Positions 1-5,822 of a DNA stretch of 6,620 nt are shown piece after piece. Made by a program: the position numbers and the translations under genes. The number at the start of each line of letters is the position of its first letter. Within the stretch, counting starts at the first letter, position 1. The stretch is from assembly GCA_034211175.1 (NCBI GenBank), contig JAXHUH010000161.1:1-6620 (forward strand), read 5' to 3'. The stretch comes from JAXHUH01 sp034211175 (GTDB lineage: Bacteria; Actinomycetota; Acidimicrobiia; Acidimicrobiales; CAIXPF01). Below the pieces are notes generated by a model. It ran no database searches, was not told where the DNA came from, and saw only the letters and a list, made by a program, of their open reading frames with translations.

Positions 1-17
1 CGGGCCCCCCGGGGGTC

Positions 18-824
18 GTGCCCGACGCCCGCGCCGACCGACCATCGCACGACCCCGCCACGACGCCGGGCGACGGCGACCTCTGGGAGCGCCATGCCGA
101 CTGGTGGCAGGAGGGCTTCACCGAGGGCGCCGACCCGGAGTACACCGAGCAGATCCTGCCGCTGGCCGCCCGCTCGCTCGCCGGGGCGCGCCGGGTCCTC
201 GACGTCGGCGCCGGTGAGGGCCAGGTCGCCCGTCTCGCCGCCGCGCTCGGTGACCCGGAGCTGGTCGTCGGGGTCGACCCGACCCGGGCCCAGATGGAGG
301 AGGCGCAGCGGCGCGGTGGCGGGCCGAGCTACCTGCGGGCGGGCGCGGCGGCGCTGCCGTTCGCGGACGGGGCGTTCGACACGGTCGTGGCGTGCCTCGT
401 CTTCGAGCACGTGACCGAGGTGGACGAGGCACTGGCCGAGGTCGGCCGGGTGCTCGAACCGGGCGGCCGGTTCCTGTTCTTCCTCAACCACCCCCTGCTG
501 CAGACACCCAACAGCGGCTGGATCGACGACCAGATCCTCGAACCGCCGGAGCAGTACTGGCGCATCGGGCCGTACCTGATCGAGGACCACACGCTCGAGG
601 AGGTGGAGAAGGACGTGATCATCCCGTTCGTCCACCGTCCGCTGCACCGCTACGTCAACGCGCTGATCGCCGCGGGGCTCGTCGTGACGCGCATGGAGGA
701 ACCGGCGCCTCCAGCCGGTTTCCTGGCTAGGGCGGAGGAGTACGCCGCGGCGAGCACCATCCCACGGCTGCTGTTCCTCGAGACCACGAAGCTGCTCCCG
801 ACCGGAGAGGGTCCCGACACGTGA
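18..824 (+). CDS. class I SAM-dependent methyltransferase (Methyltransf_11 type), substrate unknown
   Basis: A 268-residue cytosolic protein with the Rossmann methyltransferase core. Motif I is VLDVGAGEGQVARLA (about residues 60-74). The acidic residue that binds the SAM ribose is probably D87 in VVGVDP. The motif II region is ALPFADGAFDTVVA (112-125), followed by VFEHV (128-132) and the post-core strand VGRVLEPGGRFLFF (142-155). The C-terminal part (PFVHRPLHRYVNALIAAGL, about 203-221) resembles the lid region of small-molecule methyltransferases in this superfamily. The fold is clear, but the acceptor substrate cannot be read from sequence. The GTG at 18 is the first start in the window and the first ~20 residues look like a disordered leader. 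The frame is open to the left edge, so the gene could begin further upstream. Its stop overlaps a GTG (GTGA, 821-824), which hints at translational coupling with rapZ downstream. In many Actinobacteria uvrC lies just upstream of rapZ; here this gene occupies that place. Confidence 0.85.
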   Translation: MPDARADRPSHDPATTPGDGDLWERHADWWQEGFTEGADPEYTEQILPLAARSLAGARRVLDVGAGEGQVARLAAALGDPELVVGVDPTRAQMEEAQRRGGGPSYLRAGAAALPFADGAFDTVVACLVFEHVTEVDEALAEVGRVLEPGGRFLFFLNHPLLQTPNSGWIDDQILEPPEQYWRIGPYLIEDHTLEEVEKDVIIPFVHRPLHRYVNALIAAGLVVTRMEEPAPPAGFLARAEEYAAASTIPRLLFLETTKLLPTGEGPDT

Positions 825-899
825 GCGAACCGACCGACCATCGACGGGTCGCGCCGCCCACCGCGCCGCGCCACCCGGCGGCGACGGGGGCGTGGGGCC

Positions 900-1751
900 G
901 TGGCTGAGCTGGTCGTGCTGACCGGCATGTCGGGGGCGGGGCGCAGCACGGCGGCCGATGCCATGGAGGATCTCGGCTGGTTCGTCGTCGACAACCTGCC
1001 CGCCGCCCTCATCCCGAAGATCGCCGAGCTCGCCCGCTCACCGGAGGGCAGCTTCGAGAAGGTCGTCCTCGTCGTTGGCTCGGGGCCCGGCAGCGGCGCC
1101 GAGGCGGTGCTCGATGCGCTCGACGCCGTGCGGGCCGGGGGCAGCTCGGTGCGGGTCGTGTTCCTCGAGTCGTCGACCGACGCGCTCGTGCGCCGCTACG
1201 AGAACACCCGTCGACCCCATCCGCACCCGGGTGACTCGCTGGTCGAGTCGATCGAGGGGGAGCGCAGCCGGCTCGAGGACGTGAAGGCGACGGCCGACCT
1301 GACCGTCGACACCACCGACCTGAACGTCCACCAGCTCCGTGAGCGCATCGTCGGTGCGTTCGAGGACGACGAGTCGGCCGGGATGCAGACGAGCATCGTG
1401 TCGTTCGGCTACAAGCACGGGCTGCCGCTCGACGTCGACCTCGTCCTCGACTGCCGGTTCCTGCCCAACCCCCACTGGGTGCCGGAGCTGCGGCCCCTGA
1501 CGGGACGCGACGACCCCGTGCGGGACTACGTGTTGTCCAAGCCGGAGGCGGGGGAGTTCCTCGACCGGCTCGACAACCTCCTCGAGCTGCTGATGCCGGC
1601 GTACGTGGCCGAGGGCAAGGCGTACCTGACGATCGCGGTCGGATGCACCGGCGGGCGGCACCGCTCGGTCGCCATCGCCGAGCGACTCGGTGAGCTGCTG
1701 CGCATCCGGGGCCACGCCCCCCGGGTGACCCACCGCGACGTCGAGCGTTGA
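900..1751 (+). CDS. rapZ: RapZ family nucleotide-binding protein (YvcJ/RapZ)
   Basis: A 283-residue protein of the normal family length. The N-terminal P-loop domain starts with GMSGAGRST (residues 9-17) and EDLGWFVVDNLP (23-34). The middle holds VFLESSTDALVRRYENTRRPHP (split at 88-99 and 100-109). The C-terminal domain has the family signature FGYKHGLPLDVDLVLDCRF (169-187), NPHWVPELRPLTG (190-202) and GCTGGRHRSVAIAE (248-261). In E. coli, RapZ senses glucosamine-6-phosphate and delivers the sRNA GlmZ to RNase E. Actinobacteria are not known to have GlmZ, so the role here is open. The basic KRK tail used for RNA binding in E. coli is missing (the end reads THRDVER). The Walker A Lys is Arg (R15), as in other actinobacterial homologues such as Rv1421. 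The Asp-Val-Arg usually found after the second strand reads Gly-Ser-Gly near 60-62. The GTG start lies only nine codons before the P-loop and has no good Shine-Dalgarno sequence; see the finding on 821-907. The yvcK start follows 9 nt after the stop. Confidence 0.93.
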   Translation: MAELVVLTGMSGAGRSTAADAMEDLGWFVVDNLPAALIPKIAELARSPEGSFEKVVLVVGSGPGSGAEAVLDALDAVRAGGSSVRVVFLESSTDALVRRYENTRRPHPHPGDSLVESIEGERSRLEDVKATADLTVDTTDLNVHQLRERIVGAFEDDESAGMQTSIVSFGYKHGLPLDVDLVLDCRFLPNPHWVPELRPLTGRDDPVRDYVLSKPEAGEFLDRLDNLLELLMPAYVAEGKAYLTIAVGCTGGRHRSVAIAERLGELLRIRGHAPRVTHRDVER

Positions 1752-1760
1752 GCCGATCCG

Positions 1761-2732
1761 GTGACGGGATCGACACCGGTGGGCGGGACCGGCCCACGAG
1801 CTGAGCCGACCGCGCCCGGCCTCGACGGCGCGGCGCGGTCCGCGACGGACCGGATCGGACCGCGGGTCGTCGCCCTCGGCGGGGGCCACGGACTGGCGAC
1901 GACGCTGCGGGCGGCGCGCCACTACGCCTCGACCGTCACCGCGGTGGTCAGCGTTGCCGACGACGGTGGTTCGTCCGGCCGGCTGCGCCGCGAGCGGGCC
2001 GGCCTGCCGGCGCCGGGCGACGTCCGCATGTGCCTCGCCGCGCTCGCGTCGGAGGGCTCCGCGCTCGGGCGGGCGCTCGGTCGCCGGTTCGACGCCGGTG
2101 AGCTGGCCGGGCACGCGCTCGGCAACATCCTCCTCGCCGGCCTCGCCGAGGAGCTGGGTGACATGACGAGCGCCGCGGTCGAGATCGCCCGACTGATCGA
2201 CGCCCGAGGCCTCGTGTTGCCGGCGACGAACGTGCCGGTGACGCTCGCCGCCCGCTCCGGCGAGCGCGACCTGCGAGGGGAGCGCGACGTCGCCGCGGCG
2301 CGGGGGATGCGCACCGTGTGGCTCGAGCCGACCGCCCCGCCGGCCGCGCCCGGCGTGATCGAGGCCATCGCGTGCGCCGACCAGATCGTGCTCGGGCCGG
2401 GCTCGCTGTTCACGAGCGTCCTCGCCGCCGCCATCGTGCCCGACGTGCGCGACGCGCTCGCCGACGCATCGGGCCAGCGGGTGTACGTCGCCAACCTCGC
2501 CCCGGAGGTCCCGGAGACCGAGGGGATGACCGTGGCCGACCACATCGACGCCCTCCGCTCCCACGGAGTGACGATCGATCTCGCGTTGTCCCAGCCCGAT
2601 GCCCTGCCGCGTGGCCGGCCCTCGGTACGGTGTGTGGAGGCCGCAGTGGCCGAACCGGGTGCCGTCGTCCACGATCCCGCCCGCCTCGCCGATGTCCTGT
2701 CAACCCTGGTCAGGAGCGGCGGCGGGACGTGA
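1761..2732 (+). CDS. yvcK: YvcK/CofD-like gluconeogenesis factor (UDP-sugar-binding protein)
   Basis: A 323-residue protein of the YvcK branch of the CofD-like family. Visible motifs are VVALGGGHGLATTLRA (36-51), VSVADDGGSSGRLRRE (64-79), PGDVRMCLAAL (85-95), GHALGNILLAGL (118-129), LPATNVPVTL (153-162), ADQIVLGPGSLFTSVLAA (206-223) and VANLAPEVPETEGMT (243-257). Family knowledge: YvcK (CuvA in Mycobacterium) binds UDP-sugars such as UDP-GlcNAc, is needed for cell shape and wall synthesis on gluconeogenic carbon sources, and lacks the F420-synthesis activity of CofD. The start is a GTG 9 nt after the rapZ stop. The first ~33 residues are low-complexity and precede the conserved core, and a second in-frame GTG at 1779 is an alternative start. 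There is no convincing Shine-Dalgarno sequence, so translation probably depends on coupling with rapZ. The next gene in most Actinobacteria would be whiA, but here gap follows. Confidence 0.93.
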   Translation: MTGSTPVGGTGPRAEPTAPGLDGAARSATDRIGPRVVALGGGHGLATTLRAARHYASTVTAVVSVADDGGSSGRLRRERAGLPAPGDVRMCLAALASEGSALGRALGRRFDAGELAGHALGNILLAGLAEELGDMTSAAVEIARLIDARGLVLPATNVPVTLAARSGERDLRGERDVAAARGMRTVWLEPTAPPAAPGVIEAIACADQIVLGPGSLFTSVLAAAIVPDVRDALADASGQRVYVANLAPEVPETEGMTVADHIDALRSHGVTIDLALSQPDALPRGRPSVRCVEAAVAEPGAVVHDPARLADVLSTLVRSGGGT

Positions 2733-2808
2733 CCTTCGGTACTGGCACGTTCGGTCGCCAGGTGGTCGACTTTCCCGCATCGCAGCGAGCCACGGAGGCA
2801 AGACACCA
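2733..2808 (+). promoter_or_regulatory. yvcK–gap intergenic leader, possible gap promoter region
   Basis: This 76-bp spacer separates yvcK from gap and is one of the two larger same-strand gaps in the plus-strand block. It holds two copies of TTCGGT (2735-2740 and 2750-2755, 15 bp start to start) and a strong ribosome binding site at its right end. I see no convincing -35/-10 pair and no terminator-like hairpin. A gap–pgk–tpiA promoter here is inferred from position rather than read from a consensus. Confidence 0.3.
2794..2798 (+). promoter_or_regulatory. Shine-Dalgarno site of gap
   Basis: GGAGG lies 10 nt before the ATG at 2809. It fixes this ATG as the start rather than the in-frame ATG at 2599, which lies inside yvcK. 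It is a strong site compared with the weakly led rapZ, yvcK and pgk, which fits a highly expressed glycolytic gene. Confidence 0.8.
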
Positions 2809-3810
2809 ATGACCATTCGTGTCGGGATCAACGGCTTCGGCCGAATCGGGCGGAACTTCTTCCGCGCCGCCCGGGCGCAGGGTGCCGACATCGACTTCGT
2901 GGCCGCCAACGACCTCGGCGATCTGAAGACGATGGCCCACCTGCTGCAGTACGACACCGTGATGGGCAAGCTCGACGCTCCGGTCTCCGCGACCGACGGC
3001 GGCATCGAGGTCGGTGGCGACAAGATCCAGATCCTCGCCGAGCGCGATCCCTCGAAGCTCCCGTGGGGTGACCTCGGCGTCGACGTGGTCGTCGAGTCGA
3101 CCGGCATCTTCACCGCCCGCGACAAGGCGGCGGCCCACCTCGAGGCCGGTGCGCCCCTCGTCATCGTCTCCGCCCCGTCGAGCGGCGCCGATGCCACGTT
3201 CGTGGTCGGCGTGAACGACGACACCTACGACAAGGATGCCCACAAGGTCGTCTCGAACGCGTCGTGCACGACCAACTGCTTCGTGCCGATGGTGAAGGTG
3301 CTCGACGACGCCTTCGGGCTCGAGAAGGGCCTGATGACGACGGTCCACGCCTACACGGGTGACCAGAGCATCGTCGACGGCCCCCACAAGGACCTGCGCC
3401 GGGCCCGCGCCGCGGCGGCCAACATCGTCCCGACCTCGACCGGCGCCGCCCGGGCCACCGGCCTGGTGCTGCAGTCGATGCAGGGCAAGCTCGACGGCAC
3501 CGCCCTGCGGGTGCCCGTCCCGGACGGCTCGCTCACCGACTTCACCGCCGTCGTCAACGGCACTCCGTCGGTCGATGAGGTCAACGCGGCGTTCGAGGCC
3601 GCGGCCAGCGAGGGCAAGCTCGCCGGTGTGCTCGACTACAGCGACGCACCGCTGGTGTCGAGCGACATCGTCGGCTCGCCGGCGTCGTGCACGTTCGACT
3701 CCGGCCTGACGATGACGATGGACAACCTCGTCAAGATCTCGGGCTGGTACGACAACGAGTGGGGCTACTCGAACCGCCTCGTGGATCTGTGCAAGATCCT
3801 CGCCGGCTGA
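2809..3810 (+). CDS. gap: type I glyceraldehyde-3-phosphate dehydrogenase
   Basis: A 333-residue cytosolic enzyme of usual length. It interconverts glyceraldehyde-3-phosphate and 1,3-bisphosphoglycerate with NAD(+) and phosphate. The NAD domain starts with GINGFGRIGR (6-15). AANDLGD (32-38) supplies the Asp (D35) that normally selects NAD over NADP. The catalytic motif is SNASCTTNC (149-157) with C153 as nucleophile, and H180 in VHAYTGDQ is the general base. Phosphate-site and S-loop residues follow in DGPHKDLRRARAAA (190-203) and PTSTGAARA (208-216). The C-terminal signature WYDNEWGYSNRLVDL (313-327) is intact. The motif DGPHKDLR, rather than the DASHRDLR type of NADP enzymes, also suggests NAD use. 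It is the first gene of a tight gap–pgk–tpiA run, with pgk starting 1 nt after the stop. The ATG is supported by a GGAGG site and by the conserved N-terminus beginning directly at MTIRVGINGFG. Confidence 0.98.
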   Translation: MTIRVGINGFGRIGRNFFRAARAQGADIDFVAANDLGDLKTMAHLLQYDTVMGKLDAPVSATDGGIEVGGDKIQILAERDPSKLPWGDLGVDVVVESTGIFTARDKAAAHLEAGAPLVIVSAPSSGADATFVVGVNDDTYDKDAHKVVSNASCTTNCFVPMVKVLDDAFGLEKGLMTTVHAYTGDQSIVDGPHKDLRRARAAAANIVPTSTGAARATGLVLQSMQGKLDGTALRVPVPDGSLTDFTAVVNGTPSVDEVNAAFEAAASEGKLAGVLDYSDAPLVSSDIVGSPASCTFDSGLTMTMDNLVKISGWYDNEWGYSNRLVDLCKILAG

Positions 3811-3811
3811 G

Positions 3812-4945
3812 GTGAGCGTCTTCGGCGTACCGCAGCTGGAGGACCTCGGCGACCTCGCCGGCAAGCGGGTCCTCGTGCGTGCGGACTTCAACGTGCCGAT
3901 CAAGAACGGCACCATCACCGACGACCTGCGCATCCGCTCCGCGCTGCCCACGATCGCGTGGCTGCAGGAGCAGGGCGCGCGGGTGACCGCGTGCAGCCAC
4001 CTCGGCCGGCCCAAGGGCAAGGTCGACGAGACGTACTCGCTCGACCCGGTCAAGGCCCGCCTCGACGAGCTGGTCGACGGCGTCGAGCTGCTCCCGAACC
4101 TGCGGTACGACCCCGGTGAGGAGGGCAACGACCCGGCGTTCGTGGCGAAGCTGGTCGACGGCTTCGACGCGTACGTGAACGACGCGTTCGGCGCGTCGCA
4201 CCGGGCCCACGCCTCGATCGTCGGCCCGCCGCAGCAGCTGCCGTCGGCGGCCGGGCGGCTCCTCGAGCGTGAGGTCGAGGTGCTCCTCGGCGTGCGCAAC
4301 GAGCCCCGCCGACCGCTGGTGGCGATCATGGGCGGCGCCAAGGTCTCCGACAAGCTCGGCGTGATCCGGGCGCTGCTCGACGTGGCCGACTCGCTCATCG
4401 TCGGCGGCGGCATGTGCTACACGTTCCTCGCCGCGCAGGGGAACCCCGTCGGGGGCTCCCTGCTCGAGGAGGACCAGATCGAGACGTGCCGCGAGCTGCT
4501 GGCGTCGGGTGCGTCGATCCACCTGCCGTCCGACATCACCGCCCTCGGGCCCGGCGGGAAGCTGTTCGAGCCCGACGCCGGCGGCGAGGTCCGCCAGATG
4601 GGGACGTCGATCCCCGACGGCTGGATGGGTGTCGACATCGGCCCGGGGACGGCGGCGGAGTTCTCCGACGTCATCGCCGAGGCCGGTTCGATCCTGTGGA
4701 ACGGCCCGATGGGCGTCTTCGAGGACCCGCGCTTCTCGGCGGGGACGAAGGCGGTCGCCGAAGCCGTCGCCGCGTCGAAGGGCTTCAGCGTCGTCGGCGG
4801 TGGCGACTCCGCCGCGGCCGTCGCCATTTTCGGCCTCGCCGATGACATCGACCACGTCTCCACCGGCGGCGGCGCGTCGTTGGAGCTGATCGAGTCGGGC
4901 GACCTGCCCGGTCTCGCCGCGCTCCGGGAGGCGCCCAATGCCTGA
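3812..4945 (+). CDS. pgk: phosphoglycerate kinase (short N-domain form)
   Basis: A 377-residue cytosolic kinase moving phosphate between 1,3-bisphosphoglycerate and ADP. N-domain substrate residues are visible in RADFNVP (23-29), R40 of DDLRIRS, SHLGRP (62-67), NLRYDPGEE (96-104) and GASHRAHAS (127-135). The nucleotide side shows GGAKVSDKLG (174-183), GGGMCYTFLAAQG (198-210), WNGPMGVFE (296-304), GGGDSAAA (329-336) and STGGGASLE (350-358). The protein is somewhat shorter than most bacterial homologues (E. coli 387). Between SLDPV (76-80) and NLRY (96-99) there are only 15 residues, where E. coli has about 33, so a segment of the N-domain is missing without loss of frame. All recognised catalytic residues remain, so I expect an active enzyme. 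The GTG start sits 1 nt after the gap stop and lacks a strong ribosome binding site, which implies coupling. The N-terminus (VPQLEDLGDLAGKRVLVRAD) matches the family. The 3' end overlaps tpiA by 8 nt. Confidence 0.97.
   Translation: MSVFGVPQLEDLGDLAGKRVLVRADFNVPIKNGTITDDLRIRSALPTIAWLQEQGARVTACSHLGRPKGKVDETYSLDPVKARLDELVDGVELLPNLRYDPGEEGNDPAFVAKLVDGFDAYVNDAFGASHRAHASIVGPPQQLPSAAGRLLEREVEVLLGVRNEPRRPLVAIMGGAKVSDKLGVIRALLDVADSLIVGGGMCYTFLAAQGNPVGGSLLEEDQIETCRELLASGASIHLPSDITALGPGGKLFEPDAGGEVRQMGTSIPDGWMGVDIGPGTAAEFSDVIAEAGSILWNGPMGVFEDPRFSAGTKAVAEAVAASKGFSVVGGGDSAAAVAIFGLADDIDHVSTGGGASLELIESGDLPGLAALREAPNA
4926..4931 (+). promoter_or_regulatory. Shine-Dalgarno site of tpiA inside pgk
   Basis: GGGAGG within the last codons of pgk lies 6 nt before the ATG at 4938. 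It decides the tpiA start and shows that the 8-nt pgk/tpiA overlap is a real coupled junction. Confidence 0.8.
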
Positions 4946-5726
4946 GCCCCGCAAGCCGCTGATCAGCGGCAACTGGAAGATGCACCTCAACCACTTCGAG
5001 GCGATCCAGCTCGTCCAGACGCTCTCCTACGAGGTGCAGAAGGACGACGTCGCCGCGGTGGACGTGTCGGTGCACCCGCCGTTCACCGACATCCGCTCGG
5101 TGCAGACCTTGCTGGAGGCGGACAAGATCCCCTTCTCGCTCGGTGCGCAGAACTGCCACTGGGAGGAGAAGGGCGCCTTCACCGGTGAGGTCGCGCCGGG
5201 CATGCTGGCCAAGCTGGGCGTGAAGTACGTGATCGTGGGCCACTCCGAGCGGCGCGAGCTGTTCGGTGAGACCGACGAGGACGTCGCCCGCAAGGTGACG
5301 GCCGTGTTCGCCGCCGAGATGATCCCGATCCTGTGCGTCGGCGAGACGCTGGCGGAGCGGGAGGCCGGTGAGACCGAGTCGAAGGTCGCCGGCCAGGTCC
5401 GGGCCGACCTCGACGGGTTGAAGCCGGCGCAGGTGGCGTCGATGGTGATCGCCTACGAGCCGATCTGGGCGATCGGGACCGGCAAGACCGCCAGCTCCGA
5501 CGACGCCCAGGCGGTCTGCGGCGCCATCCGGGGCCTCGTCGCCGAGAAGTTCGACGACGACACGGCGGCGTCGGTGCGCATCCAGTACGGCGGGTCGGTC
5601 AAGCCCGGCAACATCGCCGAGCTGATGGAGCGACCCGACATCGACGGTGCGCTCGTCGGTGGCGCCAGCCTCGAGGCCCGCTCGTTCTGCGACATCATCC
5701 AGTACCGCCTCCACGAAGGCGACTGA
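4938..5726 (+). CDS. tpiA: triosephosphate isomerase
   Basis: A 262-residue TIM-barrel enzyme interconverting dihydroxyacetone phosphate and glyceraldehyde-3-phosphate. The substrate residues N12 and K14 lie in GNWKMHLN (11-18). The electrophile H102 is in VGHSERRELFGET (100-112). The catalytic base E174 is in AYEPIWAIGTGKTAS (172-186), which runs into the flexible loop 6. Phosphate-binding loops YGGSVKPGN (217-225) and GGASLE (241-246) are present. All key residues are intact and the length is normal. It is the last gene of the gap–pgk–tpiA run; its ATG lies within the pgk stop region and is preceded by GGGAGG. In many Actinobacteria secG follows tpiA. Here the next gene lies on the opposite strand, and two hairpins follow the stop. 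Confidence 0.98.
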   Translation: MPEPRKPLISGNWKMHLNHFEAIQLVQTLSYEVQKDDVAAVDVSVHPPFTDIRSVQTLLEADKIPFSLGAQNCHWEEKGAFTGEVAPGMLAKLGVKYVIVGHSERRELFGETDEDVARKVTAVFAAEMIPILCVGETLAEREAGETESKVAGQVRADLDGLKPAQVASMVIAYEPIWAIGTGKTASSDDAQAVCGAIRGLVAEKFDDDTAASVRIQYGGSVKPGNIAELMERPDIDGALVGGASLEARSFCDIIQYRLHEGD

Positions 5727-5737
5727 ACCGGGGCTCG

Positions 5738-5762
5738 CGCGGCACCCTCCGCGGGTGCTGCG
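5738..5762 (+). terminator. hairpin downstream of tpiA
   Basis: An inverted repeat with arms 5738-5747 and 5753-5762: ten pairs including one G·U, with a 5-nt loop TCCGC. It begins 11 nt after the tpiA stop. No T-run follows, which is common for hairpin terminators in high-GC Actinobacteria, so a terminator or 3'-end stabilising role is plausible but not proven. Confidence 0.45.
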
Positions 5763-5793
5763 GGCTCACGGGCAACGAGGACATCGACGGGTT

Positions 5794-5815
5794 CGGGCCG
5801 CCTGCGGGCGGCCCG
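5794..5815. terminator. GC-rich hairpin between convergent genes, possible bidirectional terminator
   Basis: A perfect 9-bp stem, CGGGCCGCC (5794-5802) paired with GGCGGCCCG (5807-5815), around the loop TGCG. It lies between the tpiA stop (5726) and the stop of the minus-strand gene (5823), the position expected of a terminator serving both transcripts. There is no T-tract on either side, so this rests on the stem strength and the convergent layout. Confidence 0.55.
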
Positions 5816-5822
5816 GTCCGCG

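Noticed and set aside
6..15. Perfect 10-bp palindrome CCCCCGGGGG just before the first gene
   Set aside because: It has no loop and only ten bases in a GC-rich window edge, so it is not enough to call a terminator or operator.
1038..2672. Minus-strand open frame of 544 codons opposite rapZ and yvcK
   Set aside because: It is antisense to two genes with clear family motifs. Its translation is rich in Arg, Gly, His and Asp with no recognisable domain, as expected for a shadow frame in GC-rich DNA.
2599..2808. Upstream extension of gap to an in-frame ATG inside yvcK
   Set aside because: The added 70 residues are out-of-frame yvcK sequence, while GAPDH homologues start at the ATG at 2809, which has a GGAGG site.
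2710..4413. Minus-strand open frame of 567 codons opposite gap and pgk
   Set aside because: It mirrors two highly conserved glycolytic genes and shows a low-complexity composition with no motifs; stop codons are rare on this strand because of base composition.
3731..4990. Minus-strand open frame of 419 codons opposite pgk
   Set aside because: Shadow of pgk; Arg/Asp/Val-rich with no domain, and it would run across the pgk/tpiA junction.
4785..5714. Minus-strand open frame of 309 codons opposite tpiA
   Set aside because: Complement of tpiA with no recognisable family features.
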